Assembly: GCA_016203445.1 (NCBI GenBank)
Contig: JACQMS010000006.1
Coordinates: 1-55,686, forward strand
DNA: 55,686 nt
From: Candidatus Woesearchaeota archaeon
Lineage (GTDB): Archaea; Nanobdellota; Nanobdellia; Woesearchaeales; ARS49
Direction: 5' to 3'
The position numbers and the translations under genes were made by a program. Below the pieces are notes generated by a model that had not been told where the DNA came from, ran no database searches, and saw only the letters and a program-made list of their open reading frames with translations. Below are positions 38,826-47,750 of this stretch, one piece after another; position 1 is the first letter of the stretch; each line of letters opens with the position of its first letter.

Positions 38826-39791
38826 ATGAATGTTTTGATCGTTGACATGTTTGGCTGTTCATATCCTTCTTTAGGACACCAAATTTTTTCGGCATTTGAA
38901 CTTTTGGGGCACAATGTTCGTTCGTTTCATTATCGTCAGCACCATCTCCAAAAATTCTCTTTGACTAATCGTTTGTTAAATAAATCACTTATAAAAGTTG
39001 CAAAATCTTGGCCCGCCGACCTTGTTTTTGTTAGCAAAGGCGAAACTATTATTCCAGGGACTATTGAGAAGATTAGTTCTCTAGGATGTAAAACTGCAAA
39101 CTGGGGGCCTGATGAGCCTTTTGGAGAGCTTCAAAAGTTTAACAAGATCGAGAATGTTTCTGAGTACGACGCTTTTTTTATGTATGATCATCAATATGTT
39201 AATCGTTTAAGGGAATTAAATCCTAATTCATATTACTTGCCCGCGTGCGCCGATCCTTTGGGTGTTCATCGTGAACTAGTATTGTTAGAAAATCGTTCTT
39301 TTCCATCTGATGTTTGTATGGTTGGTACTGCTTATGGTAATCGTATTCCATTGATGCAAAAATTTGTTGGAAAAAGATTATTGATTGCAGGTCCCGGATG
39401 GAATAAAGCGCCCAATGAGCTCTCCAGTATTTCTCTTCCTCCTGTTGATTTACGCAGTATGGTTCGATTGTTTAACCAGTCAAAGATCGTGCTGAACCCT
39501 CATGGTGCATCAAAAAGTTTTATCATGCCAAACCCTCGTACGTTTGAAATTCCTGCTTCAAGGTCTTTTCAGTTAACTGATGCACATCGTGATATTGATT
39601 CTTTTTTCCGCAAAGGAAAGGAGATCATAATATACAAAACTGAGGAGGAACTTTTGGAGCTTGCTGAATACTATCTTTCACATCATGATGAACGTTTAAA
39701 GATTACACAGGCAAGTTATAATCGTGTTATTAAAGAGCATACGATGGTTCATCGTATTCGTGAGATCCTTCAGAGGATGAATTTACAATGA
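38826..39791 (+). CDS. CgeB-like glycosyltransferase/spore-maturation family protein
   Basis: C-terminal NPRTFEIPASRSFQLTDAHRDIDSFFRKGKEIIIYKTEEELLELAEYYLSHHDERLKI. Confidence 0.75.
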   Translation: MNVLIVDMFGCSYPSLGHQIFSAFELLGHNVRSFHYRQHHLQKFSLTNRLLNKSLIKVAKSWPADLVFVSKGETIIPGTIEKISSLGCKTANWGPDEPFGELQKFNKIENVSEYDAFFMYDHQYVNRLRELNPNSYYLPACADPLGVHRELVLLENRSFPSDVCMVGTAYGNRIPLMQKFVGKRLLIAGPGWNKAPNELSSISLPPVDLRSMVRLFNQSKIVLNPHGASKSFIMPNPRTFEIPASRSFQLTDAHRDIDSFFRKGKEIIIYKTEEELLELAEYYLSHHDERLKITQASYNRVIKEHTMVHRIREILQRMNLQ

Positions 39792-40837
39792 AGATTTTCT
39801 TTTTCGGCAGGTACGAGCCGCATCATGCCCGCCCCCATATTTTGATGGAGGCATTACATTCTCGCGGCCACACTGTTATAGAATATTCTTCAATGAGTTA
39901 TGCTCGCCTTTTATTATATTCTTTTCGTTTGTTATTGTCTCATGCAGATGCAGTTGTCGTGACTGGAAAGCTGGCTCTTGTTTTGTCTCAGTTGTTTCGT
40001 TGGAGAATTCCTGTTTTATTTGATGTTTTTATTTCTGATTATCAGAATCTTGTTCGTGATCGCAATATTATTCGTGATAATTCTGTGATTTCGCGATTTT
40101 TGCGTTGGAATGATAAATACTCTCTTTATTTTTCGGATATTCCTTTTCTTGATACTGCAACTCATCGTAATTATTTTGAGCACACTCTTCATGTTTCTCA
40201 TGGAATGATTTCTCTTGTTCCCTTTGGCGCTCTCGCATCAAGAACTCCTCGAAAATTTCCCCTTATTAGGAAGACATTTCGAGTATTATTTTGGGGGTCA
40301 TTCATTCCTTTGCACGGAATCGATGTAATTTTGGGCGCCGCAAAAATATTGAAGAGAAAAAATTATGATAAGATTCATTTTGACTTATGCGGCCGAGGTC
40401 AGACGTGGTATATGATGAGAAAAAAAGTGAAGACTGATAATTTAACAAATGTTTCCATTCATGGCTTTGTTCCATCTCTTGATCCTTTTGTGAATCGTTC
40501 TCACGTTGTGCTTGGAGTTTTTAGTTCCGGTGAGAAAAATTCTTTGATGATTCAGACAAAAATTGTTGAAGCTATGGCTTTTGGAAAGGCCATTATCACT
40601 CGTAATGCTCCCGGTGTTTCTGGCATTCTTGTTCATGGAAAGAATTCACTCCTTATTCCTCCAGATAATACTTATGCTCTTGTCAGTGCCATCCTGCTTT
40701 TATATAAGAACCCTGCACGTGCAAAGTTGTTGGGTGTTCACGCAAGACAGTCATACAAAGAATTGATGTCTCCTGAAAAGATAGGAAGTATTCTTGAGTC
40801 TCTTGTTTTGCGTGCAAAAAATAATAGTTATATATAA
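39788..40837 (+). CDS. GT4 glycosyltransferase
   Basis: [21 protein letters not shown]...[37 protein letters not shown]. Confidence 0.87.
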   Translation: MKIFFFGRYEPHHARPHILMEALHSRGHTVIEYSSMSYARLLLYSFRLLLSHADAVVVTGKLALVLSQLFRWRIPVLFDVFISDYQNLVRDRNIIRDNSVISRFLRWNDKYSLYFSDIPFLDTATHRNYFEHTLHVSHGMISLVPFGALASRTPRKFPLIRKTFRVLFWGSFIPLHGIDVILGAAKILKRKNYDKIHFDLCGRGQTWYMMRKKVKTDNLTNVSIHGFVPSLDPFVNRSHVVLGVFSSGEKNSLMIQTKIVEAMAFGKAIITRNAPGVSGILVHGKNSLLIPPDNTYALVSAILLLYKNPARAKLLGVHARQSYKELMSPEKIGSILESLVLRAKNNSYI

Positions 40838-41796
40838 TGTTCTATTTTATCATCATTCTCACGAATATACCACTCAATGGTCCGTCGTAAACCATCATCA
40901 AAAGTAGTTTTTGCGGTAAAATTAAACATTGTTTTTGCTCGGGAAACATCCAAACATCTTCTTGGCTGACCATTTGGTTTAGTAGTGTCCCAAATAATAT
41001 CGCCTCCAAATCCAACCATTGATGAAATCTTCATCGCAAGATCCTTAATAGAAATCTCGTGTCCTGAACCAAGATTCACGGGTTCCGAACCATTATACGT
41101 CTCTGCGGCCAGAACAATACCTTCTGCGGCATCATTAACAAACAAAAACTCTCTGGTTGAAGATCCGTCACCCCACAAAACAACAGTAGAATCATTGCGG
41201 TGTTTTGCTTCTAAAAACTTTCTGATCATTGCAGGTATTACATGAGATGATGAATGATCAAAATTATCCCTTGGGCCATACAAATTCACTGGAAGTAAAT
41301 ATATTGAATTAAAACCATACTGACTACGATATGCCTGAGATTGAACCAACAACATTTTTTTTGCAAGGCCATAAGGGGCGTTAGTTTCTTCAGGATACCC
41401 GTCCCAAAGATTTTCTTCCCTGAATGGTATTGTAGCAAATTTTGGATATGCACAGATAGTTCCAACGGCAACAAACTTTTCAATCCCCGCAAGACATGAT
41501 TCATGAATTAATTGGACTCCCATCATAATATTTTCGTAAAAAAATTTTCCAGGATTCTCCCTGTTTGCCCCTATTCCACCAACAACCGCCGCAAGATGAA
41601 TAACTACGTCAGGACGAGCATCTCGTAATAATCTTCTAACTGCATCGCCCTGCACAAGATCATACTCTGAACGTATAGGAACAACAACATCGCTTTCTTG
41701 AGCATGCTCCTTAAGATACTCGACAAGATGAGAGCCAAGAAAACCCGCACCCCCGGTTACTAATATTCTTTTTCTGTTTAAATAATTTAATACAAT
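40828..41796 (-). CDS. NAD-dependent epimerase, GDP-fucose synthase-like; start codon unclear (ORF track starts at internal GTG 41655)
   Basis: Extended in-frame translation ...[45 protein letters not shown]..., then [15 protein letters not shown]...NLYGPRDNF. Confidence 0.8.
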   Translation of the reverse strand: MVLNYLNRKRILVTGGAGFLGSHLVEYLKEHAQESDVVVPIRSEYDLVQGDAVRRLLRDARPDVVIHLAAVVGGIGANRENPGKFFYENIMMGVQLIHESCLAGIEKFVAVGTICAYPKFATIPFREENLWDGYPEETNAPYGLAKKMLLVQSQAYRSQYGFNSIYLLPVNLYGPRDNFDHSSSHVIPAMIRKFLEAKHRNDSTVVLWGDGSSTREFLFVNDAAEGIVLAAETYNGSEPVNLGSGHEISIKDLAMKISSMVGFGGDIIWDTTKPNGQPRRCLDVSRAKTMFNFTAKTTFDDGLRRTIEWYIRENDDKIEHYI

Positions 41797-41937
41797 TCCA
41801 CATCACACTCCGCATCCGGGGTTTTTGTCTCATTTAAATAACTTATTATTTATTGGTACACGACAAAAGTAACTCATAGAATAAGTCTATTTACATTCTC
41901 ACAATAAATTTATAAACTTTCATAAAATTCTCCAAAC

Positions 41938-42690
41938 ATGTTTAATGTTCTTAAAAAGATGCATGAGTTGGGAGCAATGTTCAATCCATTTCTCTACAAA
42001 TTTGGGTTCAGAATATCCAGATTGAACCGCTCGTTAGAATATGATAATATGATTATTGCGATACACCAGCTTAAAGAAAAAGGATTCCGTCCCAAAACAA
42101 TCATAGATATAGGTGCAGGAAGAGGGAGATGGACAAAGGCAGTTCTTCCCATATTTCCGCGGACAAAATATTTGTGCATTGATCCACTTGATGAAAATAA
42201 ATCAAGGTTATCAAAAATTGCACAACAATACGGCAACATAATATGTGCACAAACGCTTCTTGGGCAAAGAAAAAAAACAGTAATATTTTACCAGCACGGG
42301 AATCAAAGCTCAATTTTCTATGATTCAATTCATAAGGGAACACCAACAAAAATGACTCTCACAACGCTTGATAATATTATCAAACAAAAGGGGATTACAA
42401 ACCCGGATTTCATCAAACTAGATGTTCAAGGATATGAACTTGAAGTTCTTAAAGGCGCAACAAAAACACTTTCAAAAGCGCAGTTCGTACTACTTGAAGT
42501 TTCGTACAGTCCATGGATGAAAGGAATGCCGATTTTCCATGATGTTGTTGCATTCATGAAACAACAGAACTATAGAATATACCATATTGTTTCAATGTCA
42601 GTACGAGTACGGGATAGTATGCCAATCGCGTCAGATGTTCTTTTTGTAAAAAATGGAACACTTTTTGCAAATGATTCATCATGGGAATAA
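41938..42690 (+). CDS. FkbM family methyltransferase
   Basis: TIIDIGAGRGRWTKAVLPIFP...DFIKLDVQGYELEVLKGATKTL. Confidence 0.85.
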   Translation: MFNVLKKMHELGAMFNPFLYKFGFRISRLNRSLEYDNMIIAIHQLKEKGFRPKTIIDIGAGRGRWTKAVLPIFPRTKYLCIDPLDENKSRLSKIAQQYGNIICAQTLLGQRKKTVIFYQHGNQSSIFYDSIHKGTPTKMTLTTLDNIIKQKGITNPDFIKLDVQGYELEVLKGATKTLSKAQFVLLEVSYSPWMKGMPIFHDVVAFMKQQNYRIYHIVSMSVRVRDSMPIASDVLFVKNGTLFANDSSWE

Positions 42691-42823
42691 TACTAAAGTT
42701 TGCCCAGTTCATGAGTATTTTTCGTGTTTTTTGTTCAGGTTCTCTCCAGTGTTTTTCTTGTTCTACCCTGCGGGTTTCGCTCTGAACTCAACCACGTAAG
42801 CATGCACACAAGGGAAGCGAACA

Positions 42824-43020
42824 GTAAAGGAGACACAACAAAACTTTGTTTTGTGCGCAAAAATCTGGTCTTACTAATGGTCCTGGCCAGATTCGAACTG
42901 GCGACCTTCTCCGTGTAAAGGTGACGCAACAAAATTCTTCAAATTTTGTGCGCAAAAATCTTTGGCAACAACAGTGGGCCTACCCAGATTCGAACTGGGG
43001 ACCTTCTCCGTGTAAAGGAG
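42824..43020. repeat. Three partial units sharing a tRNA-Val-like fragment and an ACAAAA...TTTTGTGCGCAAAAATCT hairpin
   Basis: GTAAAGG(A/T)GAC at 42824, 42915 and 43012; AACAAAA...TTTTGTGCGCAAAAATCT after the first two. Confidence 0.7.
42882..42930 (-). pseudogene. Truncated tRNA-Val-like 3' portion (no matching 5' half alongside)
   Basis: Reverse complement CACCTTTACACGGAGAAGGTCGCCAGTTCGAATCTGGCCAGGACCA. Confidence 0.65.
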
Positions 43021-43047
43021 ACGTCATAACCACTAGACCATAGGCCC
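42975..43047 (-). tRNA. tRNA-Val (anticodon TAC)
   Basis: Reverse complement GGGCCTATGGTCTAGTGGTTATGACGTCTCCTTTACACGGAGAAGGTCCCCAGTTCGAATCTGGGTAGGCCC-A. Confidence 0.95.
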
Positions 43048-43141
43048 TCACAAAGCCAAAGATTTTTTGCGTCATAATAGTTTTTAACGTGGTTTCAGAT
43101 AAGCTTTTTAAACTATTTGGTATAAACAGGTGTAAAGAGAG

Positions 43142-45643
43142 GTGTTTTTAATGAAAAAGTTCTTCGCAATATTCGTTTTGTTAATGTTTCTCAACACTGC
43201 GCTCGCCGCAGAATTAGATAATAAAGATGTTATTCCTCGAAAGATCGGAAGAGATGATGATAGAGCTAGAGCTTTTGATGAAGGCCCTGATGATTTTAAA
43301 AGAGGCCCCGAAGGTTTTGGTCCGGGACCTAGTGATGATTTCGGGTCTTTTGACGGTCCTCCAGATGATGATTTTGGTCAATCAGGCAGAGGTCCCAGAG
43401 GTTTTGATAAAGGACCTGGAGGTCCTGAGAGGGAGCGATTCAAAGCAAGAGAAGATTACGGTCCAAGAATTCCAGATTTTAGCAAACACCCTGACGGAAT
43501 TTACGGAATGGCGTTTCAATACATTGATGATGAAATAAGCGAGGAAGAAATATTTCCTTTATGCGGAGAGCCTGAAAAAATTGCCGATTTGCTTGTAGGA
43601 AAGATAAAAGAAAATATTGGTGGAGATGTTTCAACAGTTTGCAACGAGTTTCCAGTAGCAGAATGCGCCCAAAGGGTTGAAGAAGGGTGTGGCAGGATAG
43701 GCAAGCCTCCAGAAGAATTTTTTGATGGAGCTTCAGAACTTGAAAAGAAAGAGATGACTGCTCACAGTTGTCCAGTGCCTAGCGAGGAAACATTTGTAGA
43801 ATTATGCAAAGAAAGATCAAAACAATGGCTGGAGACTAGAAGAGAAGTAATATCAGATCAAGAATTTTGCGAGCAAGAATTTGATAGACACCAACCAAGA
43901 GATTTTCAAGACGAATCCTCAGAAAGGACTCAAAGAGTTGAGCGTGTTGAAAGGAGAGCAGAATCAACAGTTGAAAGGTCTGATACTAATCAAGAAAGCG
44001 TGAGTAATGAAGTATCACCTACTGAAACGGCTTCAAGAACTCAGGGGTCAACAGGTTCAGAAACAACGTCTCCAACAACGAACACTGGTTCTTCATCGCC
44101 AAGCACTGGCGCAACTACTAGTGGAGGATCTACAGAGAGCACTGGATCAGGAAGTTCGGCAGGAACAGGAACATCTGCTAATACAAATAGTGCGTCTACA
44201 AGCCCCGACGGTGTTACTGGCAGTGCTATAACAGAGCAGAGAACTCTAGGACAATCATTATTAAGGATCATAACGGGAGCGGCCGTTGGTCTAGGGCTTG
44301 TTGAAGATAGTCATTCAAGCGATGGCCATAGCGGGCCACCATCAGGCGGAGACTCATCAGGAGGAGGTTCGGGCTCATCATCCGAGAGTGCCAGCGGTTC
44401 TACAGTTAGCGGTGATGCAACAAGTACTGGCGGGGACTCGTCAGGAGGCAGCACAGGCGGCGAAGGTTTGGGAAGAGTTCCTCAAGATAATTTCAGGCAA
44501 GACAATTTCAGACAAGACCAGATAAGCCCAGAAGATAAAGAAAAATTTGATAGAGAATCCCGTGCATCGAGAGAAGACTTTGAGAGGAAAAACCAAAGAG
44601 AACCGCCAAGAGAAGAATTCAGAGATGATACTAGAAGAGAAGATTTTAGGCAAGAACCTTCAGACTTTGAAAGGTTTGAATCAGAAAGAAGAGGCCCGTC
44701 AAAAGATGAAATGCTTCAAGAATGTATTAAAAGACAGAAAGAAGACGCAGAAAATCCAACACATTGTAAAGTAGAAGCAAAAATAGAGGCCAAAAGACAA
44801 ACACAAATGTGTACGCGATTCGAGAAAGAACAAAAAAATTGTAAAGAGAAAAATGCCCAAATGTGCAAGAAATTAGAAGAAGTTCAAACATTGTGCAAGG
44901 AAAAAATGAATGAGCAATCGTTAAGAGAGTTCATATTAAAGGAAGCAAAAAGAAGGTGTGCATTTGTAGAAGTACAGGATGAACTTTCAGGACCAGAGGA
45001 ATCGCTAGGATATATAGCACTAGTAACACTATCAGAAGATTCAACCGTTAAAGATATTGAGGGATTAGAAATAGCTATGGATGCAACACTGGACAGGTAC
45101 AGAGCTATAAGAGACTCAATAGTTTACGGAGCAAAGTATGAATCAAAAGATGTAGCAACAAAAGCAGGACAGCTAGCCGCAAAGTTTTCAGGCAGCGTAG
45201 TGTTAGGAGTTGACGTGGTTAAAGATTTCAGGGAAGGAGAAAGTGTTAAACAAAAAGATTTAAGAAAAAGACTCCTTCTAGCCGCCCAGAGATTAGAAGA
45301 AGCTAAAGGCGGAGACTTTGAAGGGATAGCACAAACGCAAGATTTAGTTGAAGCGGCCCAAGAGTTGAAGAGCCAGGAAGAAGGTAAGGGAACTTTTTAC
45401 AGATTCCTAAAATTTTTCGGAGCGAAAAAGGAGCAGGAATTGAGAGAAGCTACAACTCTTGAAGAAAAAAATGCGAAGATTGACGAGCTGATAAAAGAAT
45501 TAGAGAGTGAGATAGCCGATGAGCAGGATCCCGTTCTTGCAACAATACTTGGTGAAGAGATTGAAACTCTTAAAGAGCAAAAAGGGGAATTGAACGCCCA
45601 CATAGAAGAAAAGAAAGATGACGCGGGAGGATTATTCGGATAG
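43142..45643 (+). CDS. Large secreted/surface protein with low-complexity Gly/Pro/Asp N-terminus and Ser/Thr/Gly linker
   Basis: Signal peptide MKKFFAIFVLLMFLNTALAA; repetitive GP(D/E)DF...; Cys-containing and coiled-coil C-terminus. Confidence 0.7.
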   Translation: MFLMKKFFAIFVLLMFLNTALAAELDNKDVIPRKIGRDDDRARAFDEGPDDFKRGPEGFGPGPSDDFGSFDGPPDDDFGQSGRGPRGFDKGPGGPERERFKAREDYGPRIPDFSKHPDGIYGMAFQYIDDEISEEEIFPLCGEPEKIADLLVGKIKENIGGDVSTVCNEFPVAECAQRVEEGCGRIGKPPEEFFDGASELEKKEMTAHSCPVPSEETFVELCKERSKQWLETRREVISDQEFCEQEFDRHQPRDFQDESSERTQRVERVERRAESTVERSDTNQESVSNEVSPTETASRTQGSTGSETTSPTTNTGSSSPSTGATTSGGSTESTGSGSSAGTGTSANTNSASTSPDGVTGSAITEQRTLGQSLLRIITGAAVGLGLVEDSHSSDGHSGPPSGGDSSGGGSGSSSESASGSTVSGDATSTGGDSSGGSTGGEGLGRVPQDNFRQDNFRQDQISPEDKEKFDRESRASREDFERKNQREPPREEFRDDTRREDFRQEPSDFERFESERRGPSKDEMLQECIKRQKEDAENPTHCKVEAKIEAKRQTQMCTRFEKEQKNCKEKNAQMCKKLEEVQTLCKEKMNEQSLREFILKEAKRRCAFVEVQDELSGPEESLGYIALVTLSEDSTVKDIEGLEIAMDATLDRYRAIRDSIVYGAKYESKDVATKAGQLAAKFSGSVVLGVDVVKDFREGESVKQKDLRKRLLLAAQRLEEAKGGDFEGIAQTQDLVEAAQELKSQEEGKGTFYRFLKFFGAKKEQELREATTLEEKNAKIDELIKELESEIADEQDPVLATILGEEIETLKEQKGELNAHIEEKKDDAGGLFG

Positions 45644-45718
45644 TGATGACTAGTATTTGTTTTGTGGAAGGGGTAGACCGCTCCTTCCATTTTTACTCTT
45701 TCTTTTTTTTGTTCTTCT

Positions 45719-45783
45719 TTATGCGGAAAAACGGCGCTAAAACTCAATACTTTAGTTTGTAGATATAGCGCCGTTTTTTGCAT
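45719..45783 (-). repeat. Hairpin element X2
   Basis: Reverse complement GATGCAAAAAACGGCGCTATATCTACAAACTAAAGTATTGAGTTTTAGCGCCGTTTTTCCGCATAA. Confidence 0.8.
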
Positions 45784-45880
45784 CCTAAAAATCCGCGGAT
45801 TTTTATGATTTCAAAATCGGGTTTAATTCCTCGCGAGAACATAGATTAATCTTTAGCACTTAAACTGGCATTATAAATTT

Positions 45881-46360
45881 ATGGAAAGATATAAAAAGAT
45901 TGTTCAAAACAAAGAAATAATGAACGATCGCCCGCTCTCAGAAATAACTCTTAGAAAGTACGAGCATCCTGGAGGTTTAGAAAAAAGAGCACTAGTAAGA
46001 AAAATATGCTTGTCAATAGGACTTCTGAACCCCGGAGATTCCAGAGACGTTATAGTTGATATATTATACAGCATTTTTACGAAAAAGCAGTTAACAACTG
46101 AAGAAATAATAAATGAAGCAAGAGTTAACAGAGGCAAAGGAAAAAATTCTTCTCAAGGAACATCACAATCAAATATCAGAACACAATTAAGAAAACTAAA
46201 AAATATAGGGCTAATAGAAAAAAATGAAAGAAAATACAGGGTGCGAGAAGGACTGGCGTTATCTGAAGCATTCAAAAAGCATGTACGAGAAGAAATAATA
46301 GATAACATACTGCAAAGAGTTGAAAAACTCATGGAAGAAGCAGACAAGCGATTTAGTTAA
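45881..46360 (+). CDS. Winged-helix-like hypothetical protein
   Basis: LTTEEIINEARVNRGKG...SNIRTQLRKLKNIGLIEKNERKYRVREGLALSEAF. Confidence 0.6.
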   Translation: MERYKKIVQNKEIMNDRPLSEITLRKYEHPGGLEKRALVRKICLSIGLLNPGDSRDVIVDILYSIFTKKQLTTEEIINEARVNRGKGKNSSQGTSQSNIRTQLRKLKNIGLIEKNERKYRVREGLALSEAFKKHVREEIIDNILQRVEKLMEEADKRFS

Positions 46361-46403
46361 TAGAAACAGCACTATTTAAAAAACACGAGCACAATCTAAA
46401 CTT

Positions 46404-47417
46404 ATGGAGCTCAAACAATTAGGAAAAGTAGAGCCTGCAAGAGAACATTTAGATATAGCATTCAAGAGAGCGAGAAAAATTGCTGATGCGCAAAGACCAA
46501 AAATAACGATAAAAAACGGAACGCTTTACAAAAGCAGAAGAATAGAGCTTGAAAGAATAAGAGAAGTAGAAAGAAGCCTCAAAGACACTCTAGGAAGAAT
46601 AATAAAAAACTTTCCGAGCTTTGGCCAACTACCACCGTTTTACAGAGATCTAGTTAATACAACAATGGATGTTGACACTGTAAGAAATGCGCTGGGAGCA
46701 ATACAATGGAGCGTAGAAAGAATAGAAAAACTGACAAGACAAGCAGTAATAGATATAAAAAGTACAGAAGTACTAGAAAGAGTAAACAAAAGACGAGGAG
46801 AGTATTATGGAAGAATCAGCAGTGTTGTAAAACAAATAGACAAATCGTTGATAATTGTTGAACGAGCAAGAAAAACGTTCAAAAATTATCCACCAATAAA
46901 AACAAGCATGACTACAATAATTATTGCAGGAATGCCTAATGTTGGAAAAACCACTCTTCTCAAAACTCTTACGGGCGCCCAGCCAAAAATTGCTTCCTAT
47001 CCGTTCACGACTCAACACTTAATGCTAGGATATACTGAAGAATACCAATTCTTAGACACTCCAGGACTTTTGGACAGACCCGCAAAAAATGATATAGAAA
47101 AAAGGGCTCTTATCGCTATTAAACATTTGCCTTCACTCATTATTTTTCTTATAGACCCGACAGAAAGCTGCGGATTCAATATTCAAGAACAAGTCAACTT
47201 GAAAAAAAATATTGAAAAAAACTTTAATACTCCGATAATAACTGTAGCAACAAAGAAAGATCTATCGGAATCTGAAGATGTTGAAAGACTGCGAGAGAAA
47301 ACTACTATTGATATATCTATTAATGCAAACGACTCTCAAGATGTTAAACAAGTATTAACAATGGTTCGAGAGAAAGTTCCGATCATTGAAGAATTGAAAG
47401 ATGACGTGAAAGATTAA
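46404..47417 (+). CDS. NOG1-family GTPase
   Basis: IIIAGMPNVGKTTLLKTLTGAQPKIASYPFTTQHLMLGY...FLDTPGLLDRP. Confidence 0.92.
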   Translation: MELKQLGKVEPAREHLDIAFKRARKIADAQRPKITIKNGTLYKSRRIELERIREVERSLKDTLGRIIKNFPSFGQLPPFYRDLVNTTMDVDTVRNALGAIQWSVERIEKLTRQAVIDIKSTEVLERVNKRRGEYYGRISSVVKQIDKSLIIVERARKTFKNYPPIKTSMTTIIIAGMPNVGKTTLLKTLTGAQPKIASYPFTTQHLMLGYTEEYQFLDTPGLLDRPAKNDIEKRALIAIKHLPSLIIFLIDPTESCGFNIQEQVNLKKNIEKNFNTPIITVATKKDLSESEDVERLREKTTIDISINANDSQDVKQVLTMVREKVPIIEELKDDVKD

Positions 47418-47423
47418 GCTTTT

Positions 47424-47485
47424 CGTTTCCTTATGGAAACTAATAATAGTATTATTCGTTTCGTATTGGAAACGTATAATAGATA
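47424..47485. terminator. Two tandem CGTTTC/GGAAAC hairpins after NOG1
   Basis: CGTTTC-CTTAT-GGAAAC then CGTTTC-GTATT-GGAAACG, each followed by TAATAATAG/TATAATAG. Confidence 0.4.
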
Positions 47486-47566
47486 AAGAATGTATTAAAT
47501 TAATATGTACAAGAGCAACCAAAAAACTCAAGAATTAAAAATACGACAAAAAAGCACTAACCATTC

Positions 47567-47639
47567 GGGGCCGTAGTCTAGCTTGGTAGGACTCACCCTT
47601 GGGGTGGGTGCAACCGGGGTTCAAATCCTCGCGGCCCCA
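47567..47639 (+). tRNA. tRNA-Pro (anticodon GGG)
   Basis: GGGGCCG...CACCC-TTGGGGT-GGGTG...GGGGTTCAAATCCTCGCGGCCCCA. Confidence 0.93.
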
Positions 47640-47750
47640 TATATCATCACTCCAGTAATAAATCAGGGAAGACTCTCCTATAAACGCGTTAAGCGTCTAC
47701 AGGTTTGAGCCCCCCTACCCCATGCGAGTATGAAATTGGCGTAATTAAAT

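Noticed and set aside
47640-47750. Short gap after tRNA-Pro with GC-rich GAGCCCCCCTACCCC as another tRNA
   Set aside because: Could not form a cloverleaf; no convincing anticodon or T arm.
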